A DNA stretch of 36,420 bases, taken from NCBI GenBank assembly GCA_030694365.1, contig JAUXYM010000009.1, positions 1-36,420 on the forward strand. The letters are read 5' to 3'. Numbering within the stretch: position 1 is the stretch's first letter; every line of letters starts with the position of its first letter. A model generated the notes under the pieces. That model made no database searches. It saw only the letters and a list, made by a program, of their open reading frames with translations, and was not told the origin of the DNA. The position numbers were made by a program, and so were the translations under genes. This document shows positions 24,318-33,307 of the stretch, in pieces. The DNA is from Nevskia sp. Lineage in GTDB: Bacteria; Pseudomonadota; Gammaproteobacteria; Nevskiales; Nevskiaceae.

Positions 24318-24674
24318 TTACTTGCGGATGGCTTTGCGCGGACCCTTGCGGGTACGGGCATTGGTACGGGTGCGCTGGCCGCGAACCGGCAGGCCGCGAC
24401 GATGGCGCTGACCGCGGTAGCAACCCATATCCATCAGGCGCTTGATGCTCATCGACACTTCGCGGCGCAGATCGCCTTCCACCGCAAACTTCGCGATTTC
24501 GGCACGCAGCAGATCGAGTTCGCCTTCGGTCAGCGTCTTCAGCTGAACCGCCGGATTGATGTTGGCCGAGCTACAAATCTTGCGCGCACGAGTCGCGCCG
24601 ATGCCGTAGATCGACTGCAGCGCGATCACGGTGTGCTTGTTGGCCGGGACATTGACGCCCGCAATACGTGCCAT
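24318..24674 (-). CDS. rpsM: 30S ribosomal protein S13
   Basis: S13 sits in the head of the small subunit and contacts the large subunit and P-site tRNA. The ATG at 24674 gives 118 residues as in E. coli, opening [20 protein letters not shown], then [12 protein letters not shown] and the C-terminal tRNA-contact tail with [20 protein letters not shown] good AAGAGGT site lies upstream. An open frame extends to 24848 but crosses the promoter. It is the first gene of the alpha operon and has its own promoter and a leader of about 42 nt with a small GCGGC/GCCGC hairpin. Confidence 0.98.
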   Translation of the reverse strand: MARIAGVNVPANKHTVIALQSIYGIGATRARKICSSANINPAVQLKTLTEGELDLLRAEIAKFAVEGDLRREVSMSIKRLMDMGCYRGQRHRRGLPVRGQRTRTNARTRKGPRKAIRK

Positions 24675-24722
24675 CGATAACCTCTTAAGAACTTTGAACC
24701 GCTGCGGCGCAGGGAGCCGCAA

Positions 24723-24752
24723 AGTATACCGGACTCGCCACGGTTCTTTCAA
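24723..24752 (-). promoter_or_regulatory. Predicted promoter of the alpha operon (rpsM-rplQ)
   Basis: On the minus strand TTGAAA (24747-24752) and TATACT (24723-24728), each five of six to consensus, are separated by 18 nt. The start near 24716 leaves a ~42-nt leader, followed by GCGGCTCC, a GC-rich discriminator region typical of ribosomal promoters under stringent control. The 275-bp gap between rpmJ and rpsM thus marks the boundary of the spc and alpha operons, as in E. coli. Confidence 0.75.
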
Positions 24753-24918
24753 ACCGGTGGGTGAGCTGCCAAGGTCGGCGCTATGCGCGCCGTTCCTCTC
24801 CGTAACCGACAGCATTCCGTTGAAACTGGGATACAACGTGCAAGCCAATCAAGCGCCTGCACTCAAACTCGCTAACAGCCGCAGCGCGATGCCGGTGCCG
24901 AAATACAAACAATCAAGC

Positions 24919-24939
24919 CGTTCCGCAGACTGCGGAACG
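24919..24939 (-). terminator. Candidate spc operon terminator after rpmJ
   Basis: A perfect 9-bp inverted repeat (24919-24927 with 24931-24939, core GTTCCGCA/TGCGGAAC) with a 3-nt loop lies 11 bp downstream of the rpmJ stop on the minus strand. It is followed by GGCTTGATTGTTTGTATTT, a T-rich but not continuous run, so termination may be partial. It is placed right before the alpha promoter. Confidence 0.6.
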
Positions 24940-24949
24940 AAGGCCTGTA

Positions 24950-25063
24950 TCAGCCCTGGCGCTGCTTGTGACGGAGATCGGTGCACAGCACGCGAACGAC
25001 GCCATTGCGGCGAACAACCTTGCAGTTACGGCAAATCTTCTTGACGGAAGCACGAACTTTCAT
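24950..25063 (-). CDS. rpmJ: 50S ribosomal protein L36
   Basis: A very short gene of 37 codons, starting with ATG at 25061-25063 and ending with TGA at 24950-24952. The product opens [19 protein letters not shown] and ends RHKQRQG. It is the zinc-binding form of L36, with the ligands Cys11, Cys14, Cys27 and His32 all present. An AGAG sequence precedes the start by 8 nt. It lies 51 bp after secY and is the last gene of the spc operon, its standard place in proteobacteria. Confidence 0.97.
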   Translation of the reverse strand: MKVRASVKKICRNCKVVRRNGVVRVLCTDLRHKQRQG

Positions 25064-25114
25064 GGCGCGATCTCTACAACCGGTTGCCCGGCCTATTCAG
25101 TGATGGGTTGGAAA

Positions 25115-26479
25115 TCAGCTCGGACGAACAACGCCCGGACGGCTGGCGTTGTTGCCCCCGTTGCCACTCAGGGATTTCAGGTTCGCCTTCTTCAACAGAC
25201 CTTCGTACTGATGCGACATCAGATGGGCCTGAAGCTGCGCCATGAAATCCATGACGACGACGACAGTGATCAGCAGCGAGGTGCCACCGAACGTGAAGGG
25301 CACGTTGAAATACGTGACCAGGAATTCCGGCGTCAGACACACCGCCGTGATGTAGATCGCGCCAGCCACCGTGAGGCGGGTCAGCACGTTGTCGATGTAC
25401 TTGGCCGTCTGCAGGCCCGGACGGACGCCGGGCACGAAGGCACCGGACTTCTTCAGGTTTTCTGCCGTCTCCCGCGAATCGAACACCAGCGCGGTGTAGA
25501 AGAAGCAGAAGAAAATCATCATGAACGCGTACAGGATCGTATACAGCGCCTGGCCCGGCGACAGCGCATTGGCCAGCGACTGCATGAAGCCGCTACCACC
25601 TTCGCCGCCGAAGAACCGCACCATCGACGCCGGGAACAGAATGATGCTTGACGCGAAGATCGGCGGAATTACACCGGCCATGTTCAGCTTCAGCGGCAGA
25701 TGCTGCGTCTGGGCGGCAAACAGCTTGCGGCCCTGCTGACGGCGCGCATGGTGTATCGGAATGCGCCGCTGGGCACGTTCCACGTAAACCACGAAAGTCG
25801 TCACCACCACCACCAGCACCAAGACCAGAATCGCGATCAGCGGATTCAACGAACCCTCACTGATCAACTGCGCAGTGGCACCCACTGCCTGCGGCATCGA
25901 AGACACGATGCCCGCAAAAATGATCATCGACATGCCATTGCCGATACCGCGCTCGGTGATCTGCTCACCCAGCCACATCAGAAACATGGTGCCGGTAACC
26001 AGACTCACTGCAGCCGTGAAAATGAATCCAAAACCCGGCGACAGTGCAACGCTTCCCTGCAGCGCATACGACGCACCCACCGCCTGGAACAGCGCCAGAC
26101 CCAGGGTGCCGTAACGCGTGTACTTGGTCAGCTTGCGCCGGCCCGCTTCGCCTTCCTTCTTCAATTCTTTCAGCTGCGGCGTGGTCGCTGCCATCAGCTG
26201 AACGATGATCGATGCCGAGATGTACGGCGTCACACCCAGCGCGAAAATCGACAATCGCGAAAGCGCACCGCCCGAGAACATGTTGAACATGTCCAGGATC
26301 GTGCCCTTCTGCTGATCGAACAGCTGCGCAAGCTTGGCCGGATCGATTCCCGGAACTGGAATGAACGATCCGATGCGATAGACAATCAGCGCACCGATCA
26401 GGAAGAAGATGCGGTTACGCACTTCTCCGATCTTGCTGAGGTCCGGCATCATGCCGCCTGCGCCGGGAGTCTTGGCCAT
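25115..26479 (-). CDS. secY: Preprotein translocase subunit SecY
   Basis: SecY is the channel of the general secretion pathway in the inner membrane. The 454-residue protein has ten membrane helices. Landmarks are [20 protein letters not shown] (helix 1), [19 protein letters not shown] (helix 2b, lateral gate), [14 protein letters not shown], the cytoplasmic loop with [15 protein letters not shown], and [17 protein letters not shown] (helix 7). The loop residues of the ribosome and SecA contact (ARRQQGR) are kept. A short Asn/Gly/Ser tail ends the protein. It follows rplO by 31 bp in the spc operon. Confidence 0.98.
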   Translation of the reverse strand: MAKTPGAGGMMPDLSKIGEVRNRIFFLIGALIVYRIGSFIPVPGIDPAKLAQLFDQQKGTILDMFNMFSGGALSRLSIFALGVTPYISASIIVQLMAATTPQLKELKKEGEAGRRKLTKYTRYGTLGLALFQAVGASYALQGSVALSPGFGFIFTAAVSLVTGTMFLMWLGEQITERGIGNGMSMIIFAGIVSSMPQAVGATAQLISEGSLNPLIAILVLVLVVVVTTFVVYVERAQRRIPIHHARRQQGRKLFAAQTQHLPLKLNMAGVIPPIFASSIILFPASMVRFFGGEGGSGFMQSLANALSPGQALYTILYAFMMIFFCFFYTALVFDSRETAENLKKSGAFVPGVRPGLQTAKYIDNVLTRLTVAGAIYITAVCLTPEFLVTYFNVPFTFGGTSLLITVVVVMDFMAQLQAHLMSHQYEGLLKKANLKSLSGNGGNNASRPGVVRPS

Positions 26480-26510
26480 GGAATATGCCTATCGGATCAG
26501 ATACGACGAA

Positions 26511-26945
26511 TTACTCGGCGACGCTGCCGCCAACGGCCACGATCGCTTCGCGAGCACCCTTGGTGACGCCAACGCCCTTGATCGTGATCTTGCGGGTCAA
26601 GGTGCCCGACTTGATCAGCTTGGCCTGCAGGATCTGCGACTGAATGACGCCAGCCGCCTTGAGCACACCGAGATCGATCTCGGTCTCGGTCATCCGCTCG
26701 ATATCCGACAGACGTACTTCAGCGGTCAGCTTGCCGATCGCGGAAGAAAAGCCGCGCTTCGGCAAACGACGCTGAATTGGCATCTGGCCGCCTTCAAAGC
26801 CGATCTTGCCGCGGCCACCCTTGCGGGCGCGCTGACCTTTGTGACCGCGGCCAGCAGTCTTGCCCATGCCGGAACCGATACCGCGGCCGACGCGAACGCG
26901 AGCCGTCTTGGCACCAGCAGCAGGCTTGATCGTATTCAGTTTCAT
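26511..26945 (-). CDS. rplO: 50S ribosomal protein L15
   Basis: L15 is a late-assembly protein of the large subunit, with a long arm reaching into rRNA. The 144 residues (as in E. coli) open [20 protein letters not shown], followed by the glycine-rich arm [19 protein letters not shown] and [15 protein letters not shown]. The globular domain ends with [19 protein letters not shown]. The gene lies 102 bp after rpmD, a spacer filled by heptamer repeats, and 31 bp before secY. Confidence 0.98.
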   Translation of the reverse strand: MKLNTIKPAAGAKTARVRVGRGIGSGMGKTAGRGHKGQRARKGGRGKIGFEGGQMPIQRRLPKRGFSSAIGKLTAEVRLSDIERMTETEIDLGVLKAAGVIQSQILQAKLIKSGTLTRKITIKGVGVTKGAREAIVAVGGSVAE

Positions 26946-26950
26946 GACAA

Positions 26951-27042
26951 CAGTTCCCAGTGATCAGTGGCCAATGGCCAGTAACAACACTTCAACAAAT
27001 TAAGGACAGACACAGGCCACTGGCACACGCCACTGGCCGCTG
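26951..27042 (-). repeat. Inverted heptamer-repeat element between rpmD and rplO
   Basis: The left arm (26951-26982) reads as 4.5 units close to YAGTGRY (CAGTTCC, CAGTGAT, CAGTGGC, CAATGGC). The right arm (27015-27042) reversed reads CAGCGGC, CAGTGGC, a 6-nt variant, CAGTGGC. The arms pair imperfectly. The left arm ends only 5 nt from the rplO start codon, so in mRNA the repeat overlaps the place of the ribosome binding site. Confidence 0.7.
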
Positions 27043-27047
27043 CGGTC

Positions 27048-27236
27048 TCAGACTTCTTCAATCTTCAGCATGAAGCCGATCTTGTTGACCATGCCCATGT
27101 TCTCGACCGTCGCCGGAACGACAACCGATGAATGCATCCGGGTCAGACCGAGGCCGCGCACGCAGGCGCGATGAGCCTGGAGACGACCGAACACGCTCTT
27201 CACCAGCGTGATTTTGACTTGCTTGTTGGCGCTCAT
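27048..27236 (-). CDS. rpmD: 50S ribosomal protein L30
   Basis: L30 is a small large-subunit protein with a two-helix, three-strand fold. The 62 residues include KQVKITLVKSVFGR near the start and HRACVRGLGLTRMHSSVVV, then MVNKIGFMLKIEEV at the end. The family is 58-62 residues long in proteobacteria. It lies 16 bp after rpsE and before the repeat-filled spacer to rplO. Confidence 0.97.
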   Translation of the reverse strand: MSANKQVKITLVKSVFGRLQAHRACVRGLGLTRMHSSVVVPATVENMGMVNKIGFMLKIEEV

Positions 27237-27252
27237 GGCGATTCCCTAGTCC

Positions 27253-27768
27253 TTAACCGAGGATTTCTTCGAGAGTCTTGCCGCGCTTCGCGGCAATCTC
27301 CGACGGCATGTTGAGCTTGCGCAGCGCGTCGACAGTCGCACGCACCATGTTCATCTTGTTGCGCGAGCCGAACGACTTGGCCAGCACGTTCTGCACGCCG
27401 GCCACTTCAAACACCGCACGCATCGCGCTGCCGGCGATGACGCCGGTACCGTCGGACGCAGGCTTCATGAATACCCGCGAGGCACCGTGGATGCCCCAGA
27501 TCTCGTGCTGCAGGGTCGCGCCCTTCAGCTCGATGGAAATCATGTTCTTGCGCGCCTTTTCCATCGCCTTCTGGATGGCGACCGGCACTTCACGCGCCTT
27601 GCCATAACCGAAGCCGACCTTGCCAGCTCCGTCACCGACCACGGTCAACGCCGTGAAGGTGAACTGCTTGCCGCCCTTGACCGTCTTCGACACACGGTTG
27701 ACGGCGACCAGCTTTTCCTTGAAATCGCCGCTCTGCGAGTCGTCGAAGTTGTAGTTGGGGTTTGCCAT
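27253..27768 (-). CDS. rpsE: 30S ribosomal protein S5
   Basis: S5 is needed for decoding accuracy and mRNA helicase activity at the mRNA entry. The 171 residues show the N-terminal double-stranded-RNA-like domain ([40 protein letters not shown]) and the C-terminal domain ([20 protein letters not shown], then [17 protein letters not shown]). The loop around [11 protein letters not shown], where spectinomycin resistance mutations arise in other bacteria, has the ordinary sequence. It lies 4 bp after rplR. Confidence 0.98.
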   Translation of the reverse strand: MANPNYNFDDSQSGDFKEKLVAVNRVSKTVKGGKQFTFTALTVVGDGAGKVGFGYGKAREVPVAIQKAMEKARKNMISIELKGATLQHEIWGIHGASRVFMKPASDGTGVIAGSAMRAVFEVAGVQNVLAKSFGSRNKMNMVRATVDALRKLNMPSEIAAKRGKTLEEILG

Positions 27769-27772
27769 TTAA

Positions 27773-28129
27773 TTAAAACTCCAGTCCAGCTTCGCGAGCG
27801 GCGTCGGCCAGCGCCTTGATGCGGCCGTGATACTGAAAGCCCGAACGGTCGAATGCGACCTTCGTGATGCCGGCTGCCTTGGCACGCTCGGCAATCGTGG
27901 CGCCAACCTTCTTGGCAGCTTCGACGTTGCCGGTCCCTTCCAGGCTCTCGGCGACAATCTTCTCGACCGTCGACGCAGCGACCACGGTGTGACCCGCGTC
28001 GCCGGCGATGATCTGCGCATAGATGTGGCGCGGCGTGCGATGCACGGACAGCCGGTGGGTGCCCAACTCGGCAATCTTTGCACGCGTCCGGCGCGCACGG
28101 CGCAGACGGGATTCTTTCTTCGGGCTCAT
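27773..28129 (-). CDS. rplR: 50S ribosomal protein L18
   Basis: L18 binds 5S rRNA in the central protuberance. The 118 residues (E. coli 117) carry [20 protein letters not shown] at the basic N-terminus, then [18 protein letters not shown], and the C-terminal [20 protein letters not shown], the 5S contact. A TGGAAA sequence 12-14 nt upstream is a weak ribosome binding site. It is separated from rplF by a 94-bp spacer with degenerate repeats. Confidence 0.98.
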   Translation of the reverse strand: MSPKKESRLRRARRTRAKIAELGTHRLSVHRTPRHIYAQIIAGDAGHTVVAASTVEKIVAESLEGTGNVEAAKKVGATIAERAKAAGITKVAFDRSGFQYHGRIKALADAAREAGLEF

Positions 28130-28139
28130 AAAACGATTT

Positions 28140-28215
28140 CCAGTGACAGATTCCAGTGACCCTTCGAGTAGCCGGGTGGCCGGGGGACCAAGTCCACGCC
28201 GATCACTGACTACTG
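28140..28215 (-). repeat. Degenerate heptamer-repeat traces between rplF and rplR
   Basis: This spacer contains a direct repeat of TTCCAGTGAC (28138-28147 and 28151-28160) and, on the other side, GATCACTGACTACTG (28201-28215), which reversed reads CAGTAGT, CAGTGAT. The units resemble those of the other spacers but the arms pair poorly, so this is the most decayed copy, and it may be a coincidence. Confidence 0.45.
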
Positions 28216-28223
28216 CTTCACTA

Positions 28224-28754
28224 CTACTTCTTCTTCGCTTCCTTCAGGACGACCTTCTCGTCCGAGTAGCGAACGCCCTTGCCCTTGTAAGGCTCCGGCG
28301 GACGATAGCTGCGCAGCTTCGCGGCGACCTGACCGACCATGTGCTTGTCAGCACCCTGGATCAGGACTTCGGTCTGCGTCGGCACGGTGATCGTGATGCC
28401 GTCCGGCACCATGAAGTCAACCGGATGCGACAGACCGACCGCCAGATTCAGCTTCTTGCCGGTCAGCGTGGCGCGATAGCCGACGCCAACCAGAATCAGC
28501 TTCTTCTCGTAACCCTTGGTGACGCCAAGGACCATGCTCGCCAGCAGGGCGCGCACAGTACCAGACAACGCCGGCGATGACTTGATCGAAGCCTCGGCAA
28601 TGGTGACGACACCATTGTTGAGCTCAACCTGCACTTCCTTCGGCAGCGGCAGCGACAGGGTTGCCTTGGCACCCTTCACGCTCAACTCCGAAGCCGAGCT
28701 CTTGAACTCGACACCTGCCGGAATGATGACCGGCATTTTTGCGACACGAGACAT
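28224..28754 (-). CDS. rplF: 50S ribosomal protein L6
   Basis: L6 lies next to the factor-binding site and the sarcin-ricin loop. The 176 residues (E. coli 177) contain [17 protein letters not shown] at the start, two similar alpha/beta domains, [20 protein letters not shown] in the middle and the C-terminal motif [13 protein letters not shown]. It lies 15 bp after rpsH with normal spacing. Confidence 0.98.
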   Translation of the reverse strand: MSRVAKMPVIIPAGVEFKSSASELSVKGAKATLSLPLPKEVQVELNNGVVTIAEASIKSSPALSGTVRALLASMVLGVTKGYEKKLILVGVGYRATLTGKKLNLAVGLSHPVDFMVPDGITITVPTQTEVLIQGADKHMVGQVAAKLRSYRPPEPYKGKGVRYSDEKVVLKEAKKK

Positions 28755-28769
28755 GTTCGGTGCTCCTCT

Positions 28770-29165
28770 TTAAGCGACGATGCAGACGACTTCGCCGCCC
28801 TGACCAGCAGCCCGCGCCTTGCGGTCGCTGAGCATGCCCTGGGACGTCGAAATGATCGCCACACCCAAGCCGGCCAACACGCGCGGCAGCTCATCGCTGG
28901 CCTTGTAGACGCGCAGGGATGGCTTGCTGATGCGATCCAGACGCTCGATGACCGGCTTGCCCTGGAAGTACTTCAGGGTGACGTTGATCGTCTTCTTCTG
29001 GCCTTCGGTCGAAATCGAATACTCGCCGATGTAACCCTCGTCCTTCAGCACGGCGGCAATGGCTTCGCGCTGCTTCGACGACGGCGAGGTGATGAATTTC
29101 TTGCGGGCGGACTGACCGTTACGAATGCGGGTCAGAAAGTCGCCGATTGGATCGTTGATGCTCAT
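28770..29165 (-). CDS. rpsH: 30S ribosomal protein S8
   Basis: S8 binds the central domain of 16S rRNA and in E. coli represses the spc operon by binding mRNA. The ATG at 29165 gives 131 residues (E. coli 130), opening [18 protein letters not shown]; the C-terminal segment carries [20 protein letters not shown] and GEVVCIVA, which contact rRNA. A frame extending to 29204 lacks family similarity. It lies 88 bp after rpsN. Confidence 0.98.
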   Translation of the reverse strand: MSINDPIGDFLTRIRNGQSARKKFITSPSSKQREAIAAVLKDEGYIGEYSISTEGQKKTINVTLKYFQGKPVIERLDRISKPSLRVYKASDELPRVLAGLGVAIISTSQGMLSDRKARAAGQGGEVVCIVA

Positions 29166-29253
29166 TGAATGATTTCCAGGGGGTTGGCCGGTGGTCCACC
29201 ACATTGCTTTTCAGCGCTGCGGTGCCTCGCCGACAACTGGTTTCAGAAGGTGC

Positions 29254-29559
29254 TTACCAGCTGGCCTTTTTCAAGCCAGGGATTTCGCCACGCGTCGCTG
29301 CTTCGCGAAGCTTGGTGCGCGACAGACCGAACTTGCGGTAGACACCGCGCGAACGACCGGTCACGTTGCAACGGTTGCGCTGACGAGTCGGGCTCGAATC
29401 GCGCGGCAGTTTCTGCAGACCGTCGACAGCCGCCATGCGCTCTTCATACGAGGCAGTCGGGTCAACGATCGTTGCCTTCAGCGCTTTGCGCTTCTTGGCA
29501 AATTTCTTGACGAGTTCGGCGCGGTTCTTCTCGCGCTCCAGCATGTTGGTCTTGGCCAT
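29254..29559 (-). CDS. rpsN: 30S ribosomal protein S14
   Basis: S14 is in the head of the small subunit. The 101 residues are the long, zinc-free form: only one cysteine (in [18 protein letters not shown]) remains and no CxxC pairs. The N-terminal helix [19 protein letters not shown] and the tail [18 protein letters not shown] are standard. It lies 28 bp after rplE. Confidence 0.98.
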   Translation of the reverse strand: MAKTNMLEREKNRAELVKKFAKKRKALKATIVDPTASYEERMAAVDGLQKLPRDSSPTRQRNRCNVTGRSRGVYRKFGLSRTKLREAATRGEIPGLKKASW

Positions 29560-29587
29560 TTCTCGGACTCAGTCTTACTTGCGGGAC

Positions 29588-30127
29588 TTACTTGCGAAAG
29601 GGGAAGCTGAAAGCGTCGAGAAGGGCACGGCCTTCATCGTCGTTCTTCGCGGTGGTGGTGATCGTGATGTTCATGCCGCGGATCGCGTCGACCTTGTCGT
29701 AGTCGATTTCCGGGAAGATGATCTGTTCGGTGATGCCGAAGTTGTAGTTGCCCTGGCCATCGAAGCCAGTGGCCTTCAGACCACGGAAGTCACGGATGCG
29801 TGGCAGCGCGATAGCGATCAGACGCTCGAGAAACTCGTACATCTGCTGGCTGCGCAGCGTGACCTTCACGCCTACGGGATAGTTCTCGCGGACCTTGAAC
29901 GCGGCGATCGAGATGCGGGTCTTGGTGACCACCGGCTTCTGGCCGGCGATCGCGACCATGTTGGCCACCGCGTGCTCGATGACTTTCTTGTCGGAAGTCG
30001 CCTCGCCCACGCCCATGTTCAGGGTGATCTTGGTGATCTTCGGAATCGCCATCACATTGCACTGAAGCTTCTCGCGAAGCGCCGGTGCGACAGTGTTCTG
30101 GTAGTACGTCTGCAAATTAGCGGCCAT
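29588..30127 (-). CDS. rplE: 50S ribosomal protein L5
   Basis: L5 binds 5S rRNA and the P-site tRNA elbow. The 179 residues match E. coli length. Landmarks are [40 protein letters not shown], and the C-terminal [20 protein letters not shown], then [17 protein letters not shown]. It is followed by rpsN after 28 bp and preceded by rplX by 41 bp. Confidence 0.99.
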   Translation of the reverse strand: MAANLQTYYQNTVAPALREKLQCNVMAIPKITKITLNMGVGEATSDKKVIEHAVANMVAIAGQKPVVTKTRISIAAFKVRENYPVGVKVTLRSQQMYEFLERLIAIALPRIRDFRGLKATGFDGQGNYNFGITEQIIFPEIDYDKVDAIRGMNITITTTAKNDDEGRALLDAFSFPFRK

Positions 30128-30168
30128 GACCTGTTCTCAATACCCAATACTGACGCGGTGCCCCGGAC

Positions 30169-30495
30169 TCAAGCGTCCAGAACTTCCTGGTTCGACTTGA
30201 AGTAACGCACCTTGCGACGGGCTTCGCCTTCGCCGAGGAACTTGAAACCAACGCGATCGCCCTTGCCGGTCTTCGCGTTGAACAACATCACGTTGGACGC
30301 GTCGAGCGGCATTTCCTTCTGGACGATGCCGCCGCTGATGCCGGCCTGCGGGTTGCCCTTCTGATGCTTCTTGGCCAGGTTCAGGCCTTCGACAATGATC
30401 TTGCCGTCATCCTGGACGACGGACACATTGCCGCGACGGCCCTTGTCCTTGCCCGTGATGATGATGATTTCGTCGCCTTTTTTTATCTTGCGCAT
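30169..30495 (-). CDS. rplX: 50S ribosomal protein L24
   Basis: L24 starts assembly of the large subunit. The 108 residues begin with the KOW motif region [20 protein letters not shown], then [18 protein letters not shown] and a basic tail with [17 protein letters not shown]. coli L24 has 104 residues. It lies 26 bp after rplN. Confidence 0.98.
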   Translation of the reverse strand: MRKIKKGDEIIIITGKDKGRRGNVSVVQDDGKIIVEGLNLAKKHQKGNPQAGISGGIVQKEMPLDASNVMLFNAKTGKGDRVGFKFLGEGEARRKVRYFKSNQEVLDA

Positions 30496-30521
30496 GATTT
30501 TGCTCTACGACTTCAAGGACT

Positions 30522-30887
30522 TCAGAGAACTTCGGGGGCCAGCGAGATGATGCGCATGAAGCGCTCGCGCAGCTCACGGGTCACCGGTCCAAAAATACGG
30601 GTACCGATCGGTTCCAGCTTGGTGGTCAGCAGCACCGCCGCGTTGGTGTCGAAGCGGATGGTCGAACCATCCGGACGGCGCACGCCCTTCTTGGTGCGAA
30701 CCACGACAGCATCGTGCACTTCGCCCTTCTTGACCTTGCCGCGCGGGATCGCATCCTTGACGGTGACCTTGATCAGGTCGCCGATGCAGGCATAACGACG
30801 GTGCGTCGAACCCTTGACCTGGATGACCTGAACGATCTTGGCGCCGCTGTTGTCAGCGACCACCAGCATTGATTCCTGTTGGACCAT
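30522..30887 (-). CDS. rplN: 50S ribosomal protein L14
   Basis: L14 forms the bridge surface of the large subunit, where ribosome silencing factor RsfS binds. The 121 residues open [17 protein letters not shown] and contain [74 protein letters not shown]. It starts the spc operon order (rplN first), 5 bp after rpsQ. No separate promoter is visible in this tight junction, so transcription continues from the S10 operon. Confidence 0.99.
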   Translation of the reverse strand: MVQQESMLVVADNSGAKIVQVIQVKGSTHRRYACIGDLIKVTVKDAIPRGKVKKGEVHDAVVVRTKKGVRRPDGSTIRFDTNAAVLLTTKLEPIGTRIFGPVTRELRERFMRIISLAPEVL

Positions 30888-30892
30888 GGCGC

Positions 30893-31201
30893 TTAGACTC
30901 CGGCCTTGGCGGCAGCTTCACGCTGCTGCAGTTCGCTGGCGCTCTCGAGCACTTCCACGAGGCGGAAGAACTTCGAACGCGAAATCGGGCGCGTCTCGAC
31001 GATGGCTACGAGGTCACCCTCATGGCACTGGTTGTTCTCGTCGTGCGCGTGCAGCTTGGTCGTCTTGCGCAGCAGCTTCCCGTACAGCGGATGCTTGACC
31101 GTGCGCTCGACAGCGACCGTGATGGTCTTGTCCATCTTGTTGCTGAGAACGCGGCCGACGATGCGACGCGATGCCGGAACCACTTCAATAACTTCGCTCA
31201 T
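30893..31201 (-). CDS. rpsQ: 30S ribosomal protein S17
   Basis: S17 is a primary 16S rRNA binder with an OB fold. The 102 residues hold [40 protein letters not shown] and [20 protein letters not shown]. The protein is about 18 residues longer than E. coli S17 (84), the extra part being a C-terminal [16 protein letters not shown] helical tail plus a slightly longer N-terminus. The ATG at 31201 overlaps the rpmC stop by 4 bp (ATGA), so the two are translationally coupled. Confidence 0.98.
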   Translation of the reverse strand: MSEVIEVVPASRRIVGRVLSNKMDKTITVAVERTVKHPLYGKLLRKTTKLHAHDENNQCHEGDLVAIVETRPISRSKFFRLVEVLESASELQQREAAAKAGV

Positions 31202-31416
31202 GACACCTTCGCCTGCTTTTGGGCTTGCTGCTGCATGAAGGTCTTGACGCGGGCGATCTTCTTGCGCACGTCGTAAACCAGATTCGACTGGGTGAGCTGC
31301 CCGACAGCCGCCTGCATGCGCAGGTTGAACTGCTCCTTGCGCAGCGCCGCCAGCTCAGTCTTCAAATCGGCTGGGGACTTGTCCCGCAGCGTCTTCACAA
31401 ATTCGGTGGTCTTCAT
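31198..31416 (-). CDS. rpmC: 50S ribosomal protein L29
   Basis: L29 lies at the tunnel exit near the trigger-factor and SRP sites. The 72 residues form the usual two-helix hairpin: [20 protein letters not shown], then [14 protein letters not shown] and [20 protein letters not shown]. It is a little longer than E. coli L29 (63) because of a Gln/Lys-rich tail. The start has no Shine-Dalgarno sequence; a heptamer repeat ends 4 nt before the ATG. Confidence 0.97.
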   Translation of the reverse strand: MKTTEFVKTLRDKSPADLKTELAALRKEQFNLRMQAAVGQLTQSNLVYDVRKKIARVKTFMQQQAQKQAKVS

Positions 31417-31420
31417 AAAT

Positions 31421-31500
31421 CAGTGCCTAGTGTCTAGTGTCTGGTGGCCAGTGATTGCAGCGCTTTTGACTAACCACTAGTCACTAGCCACTGACCACTG
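31421..31500 (-). repeat. Inverted heptamer-repeat element between rplP and rpmC
   Basis: The clearest heptamer periodicity in the window. The left arm (31421-31456) reads CAGTGCC, TAGTGTC, TAGTGTC, TGGTGGC, CAGTGAT. The right arm (31467-31500) reversed reads CAGTGGT, CAGTGGC, TAGTGAC, TAGTGGT, TAGTCAA. Five units each face each other with about 70 percent pairing and a ~10-nt loop. The unit consensus is YAGTGRY. The arm next to rpmC ends 4 nt from its start codon and occupies the ribosome-binding position. Confidence 0.85.
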
Positions 31501-31503
31501 CTT

Positions 31504-31917
31504 CTACAGGATCGTGCGATGCACGAAAGTCGTCTTGACCGGCAGCTTCGCGGCGGCAAGGCGGAAGGCCTCACGCGCATCGACTTCGGTCACGCCTTCG
31601 AGCTCATACAGCATCTTGCCCGGCTGGATCTTGGCGACCCACCACTCGACGTTGCCCTTGCCGGAGCCCATGCGGACTTCCAGCGGCTTGCGGGTGACCG
31701 GTACGTCCGGAAAGATGCGGATCCACATCTTGCCGCCACGCTTGACGTAACGCGTGATGACACGACGGGCCGCTTCGATCTGGCGAGCAGTGAGCGCACC
31801 GCGCTCAGTCGACTTCAGGCCGAACTCGCCGAAGCTGACCTTGTTGCCGTTCTGCGCCAGGCCACGGTTGTGGCCCTTCTGCTGCTTTCTAAACTTGGTT
31901 CGCTTGGGCTGCATCAT
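31504..31917 (-). CDS. rplP: 50S ribosomal protein L16
   Basis: L16 contacts the aminoacyl-tRNA and the A-site. The 137 residues open [20 protein letters not shown] (E. coli [11 protein letters not shown], 136 residues) and contain [33 protein letters not shown] and [19 protein letters not shown]. The arginine before MGSGKGNV is the one hydroxylated by YcfD/RoxA in E. coli. Two ATG codons stand in a row; the outer one matches the family. It lies 35 bp after rpsC. Confidence 0.98.
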   Translation of the reverse strand: MMQPKRTKFRKQQKGHNRGLAQNGNKVSFGEFGLKSTERGALTARQIEAARRVITRYVKRGGKMWIRIFPDVPVTRKPLEVRMGSGKGNVEWWVAKIQPGKMLYELEGVTEVDAREAFRLAAAKLPVKTTFVHRTIL

Positions 31918-31952
31918 GGCAGCACTCTCCTAATTTCTGGCGTGAAGGAAAA

Positions 31953-32642
31953 TCAGGCAGATGCCGGCTCGCCGGCCTCTTCCTTCTTGCCTGCATGACG
32001 ATCGGTCTCGAAGACTTCGCCGTTGAAAACCCAGACCTTTACGCCGATGACGCCGTAGGTGGTCTTCGCTTCAGCGGTGCCGTAATCGATGTGGGCGCGC
32101 AGCGTATGCAGCGGCACGCGACCTTCGCGATACCACTCGGTACGAGCGATTTCAGCGCCGTTCAAACGGCCGCCAACCTGAATCTTGATGCCGCCCGCAC
32201 CGAGGCGCATGGCATTGGTCACGGCGCGCTTCATCGCACGACGGAACATGATGCGGCGCTCAAGCTGCTGGGCAACGCTTTCGGCAATCAGTTTGGAATC
32301 GAGTTCCGGCTTGCGGATTTCCTCGACCGAGATGTGCACCGAATCAGGCTTGAGCGTCATCAGCTTCGACACTTCCTGACGCAGCTTCTCGATGTCCTCG
32401 CCCTTCTTGCCGATGACGATGCCCGGACGCGCGGTGTGAATCGTGACGCGCGCCGACTTCGCCGGACGGTCGATCTGGATACGGCTGACCGATGCCTGCG
32501 CGAGCTTCTTGAACAGGAATTCACGCACCAGGCGGTCCTTGTTCAGATTGTCGGCATAGGCACCGCGTTCGGCGTACCAGTTCGACGTCCAGGCCGTCGA
32601 GATGCCAAGACGGAACAGATTCGGATTGATCTTGTGACCCAT
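31953..32642 (-). CDS. rpsC: 30S ribosomal protein S3
   Basis: S3 lies at the mRNA entry and takes part in mRNA unwinding. The 229 residues (E. coli 233) contain [20 protein letters not shown], the KH domain with [20 protein letters not shown] (GxxG loop), and the C-terminal domain with [20 protein letters not shown] and [27 protein letters not shown] tail ends it. It lies 14 bp after rplV. Confidence 0.99.
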   Translation of the reverse strand: MGHKINPNLFRLGISTAWTSNWYAERGAYADNLNKDRLVREFLFKKLAQASVSRIQIDRPAKSARVTIHTARPGIVIGKKGEDIEKLRQEVSKLMTLKPDSVHISVEEIRKPELDSKLIAESVAQQLERRIMFRRAMKRAVTNAMRLGAGGIKIQVGGRLNGAEIARTEWYREGRVPLHTLRAHIDYGTAEAKTTYGVIGVKVWVFNGEVFETDRHAGKKEEAGEPASA

Positions 32643-32656
32643 GAATACTCTTCCCG

Positions 32657-32998
32657 TTAACTCTTGGTGCCGTCGGAGACGCGAATCGTGACGTGGCTCG
32701 TGCGCTTCAGGATGCGGTCTGCACGCCCCTTGGCACGCGGCCGGATACGCTTCATCGTCGGGCCTTCATCGACGAAGATCTCGGAGATCTTCAGTTCGTC
32801 GACATCGGCACCGTTGTTGTTTTCGGCATTGGCGATCGCCGACTCCAGGACCTTGAGCAAGATTCCCGAAGCGCGATTACGTGAAAACTTGAGCAGGTTC
32901 AGCGCCTGGTCGACCTTCTGGCCGCGAACCTGGTCAGCGACCAGACGCGCCTTCTGGGGCGAGAGACGAACGAACTTGAGAACAGCCTGGGTTTGCAT
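32657..32998 (-). CDS. rplV: 50S ribosomal protein L22
   Basis: L22 lines the peptide tunnel; its beta-hairpin forms the constriction. The 113 residues open with [20 protein letters not shown] and have the hairpin region [20 protein letters not shown] followed by [13 protein letters not shown]. The hairpin has its normal length, without the macrolide-resistance deletion known in other bacteria. It lies 10 bp after rpsS. Confidence 0.98.
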   Translation of the reverse strand: MQTQAVLKFVRLSPQKARLVADQVRGQKVDQALNLLKFSRNRASGILLKVLESAIANAENNNGADVDELKISEIFVDEGPTMKRIRPRAKGRADRILKRTSHVTIRVSDGTKS

Positions 32999-33008
32999 GT
33001 CTGTCTCC

Positions 33009-33284
33009 TTAGCTCGACTTCTTGTCGCCGGCCGTATGGCCCTTGAACGTGCGAGTCGGCGAAAACTCGCCCAGCTTGTGGCTGATCATGTTTTCGGTGA
33101 TGAAAACCGGCACGTGGAGACGGCCGTTGTGCACCTGCATGGTCAGACCGACCATGTCCGGCGAAATCATCGAACGACGCGACCAGGTCTTGATCGGCTT
33201 CTTCACGCGGCTGCCCTGGGCATCGCTCACCTTCTTTGCGAGATGGTGATCGATGAACGGGCCTTTCTTGACGGAACGCGACAT
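33009..33284 (-). CDS. rpsS: 30S ribosomal protein S19
   Basis: S19 is in the head of the small subunit and forms an inter-subunit bridge. The 91 residues (E. coli 92) open [19 protein letters not shown] and contain [40 protein letters not shown] and the basic end [10 protein letters not shown]. It lies 23 bp after rplB. Confidence 0.98.
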   Translation of the reverse strand: MSRSVKKGPFIDHHLAKKVSDAQGSRVKKPIKTWSRRSMISPDMVGLTMQVHNGRLHVPVFITENMISHKLGEFSPTRTFKGHTAGDKKSS

Positions 33285-33307
33285 GACGGGCTCTCGAATT
33301 ACGTGTG

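Noticed and set aside
29166..29253. rpsN-rpsH spacer as another heptamer-repeat site
   Set aside because: It has GGCCGGTGG and TGGTCCACCA pieces, but no 7-nt periodicity or facing arms, so I do not count it.
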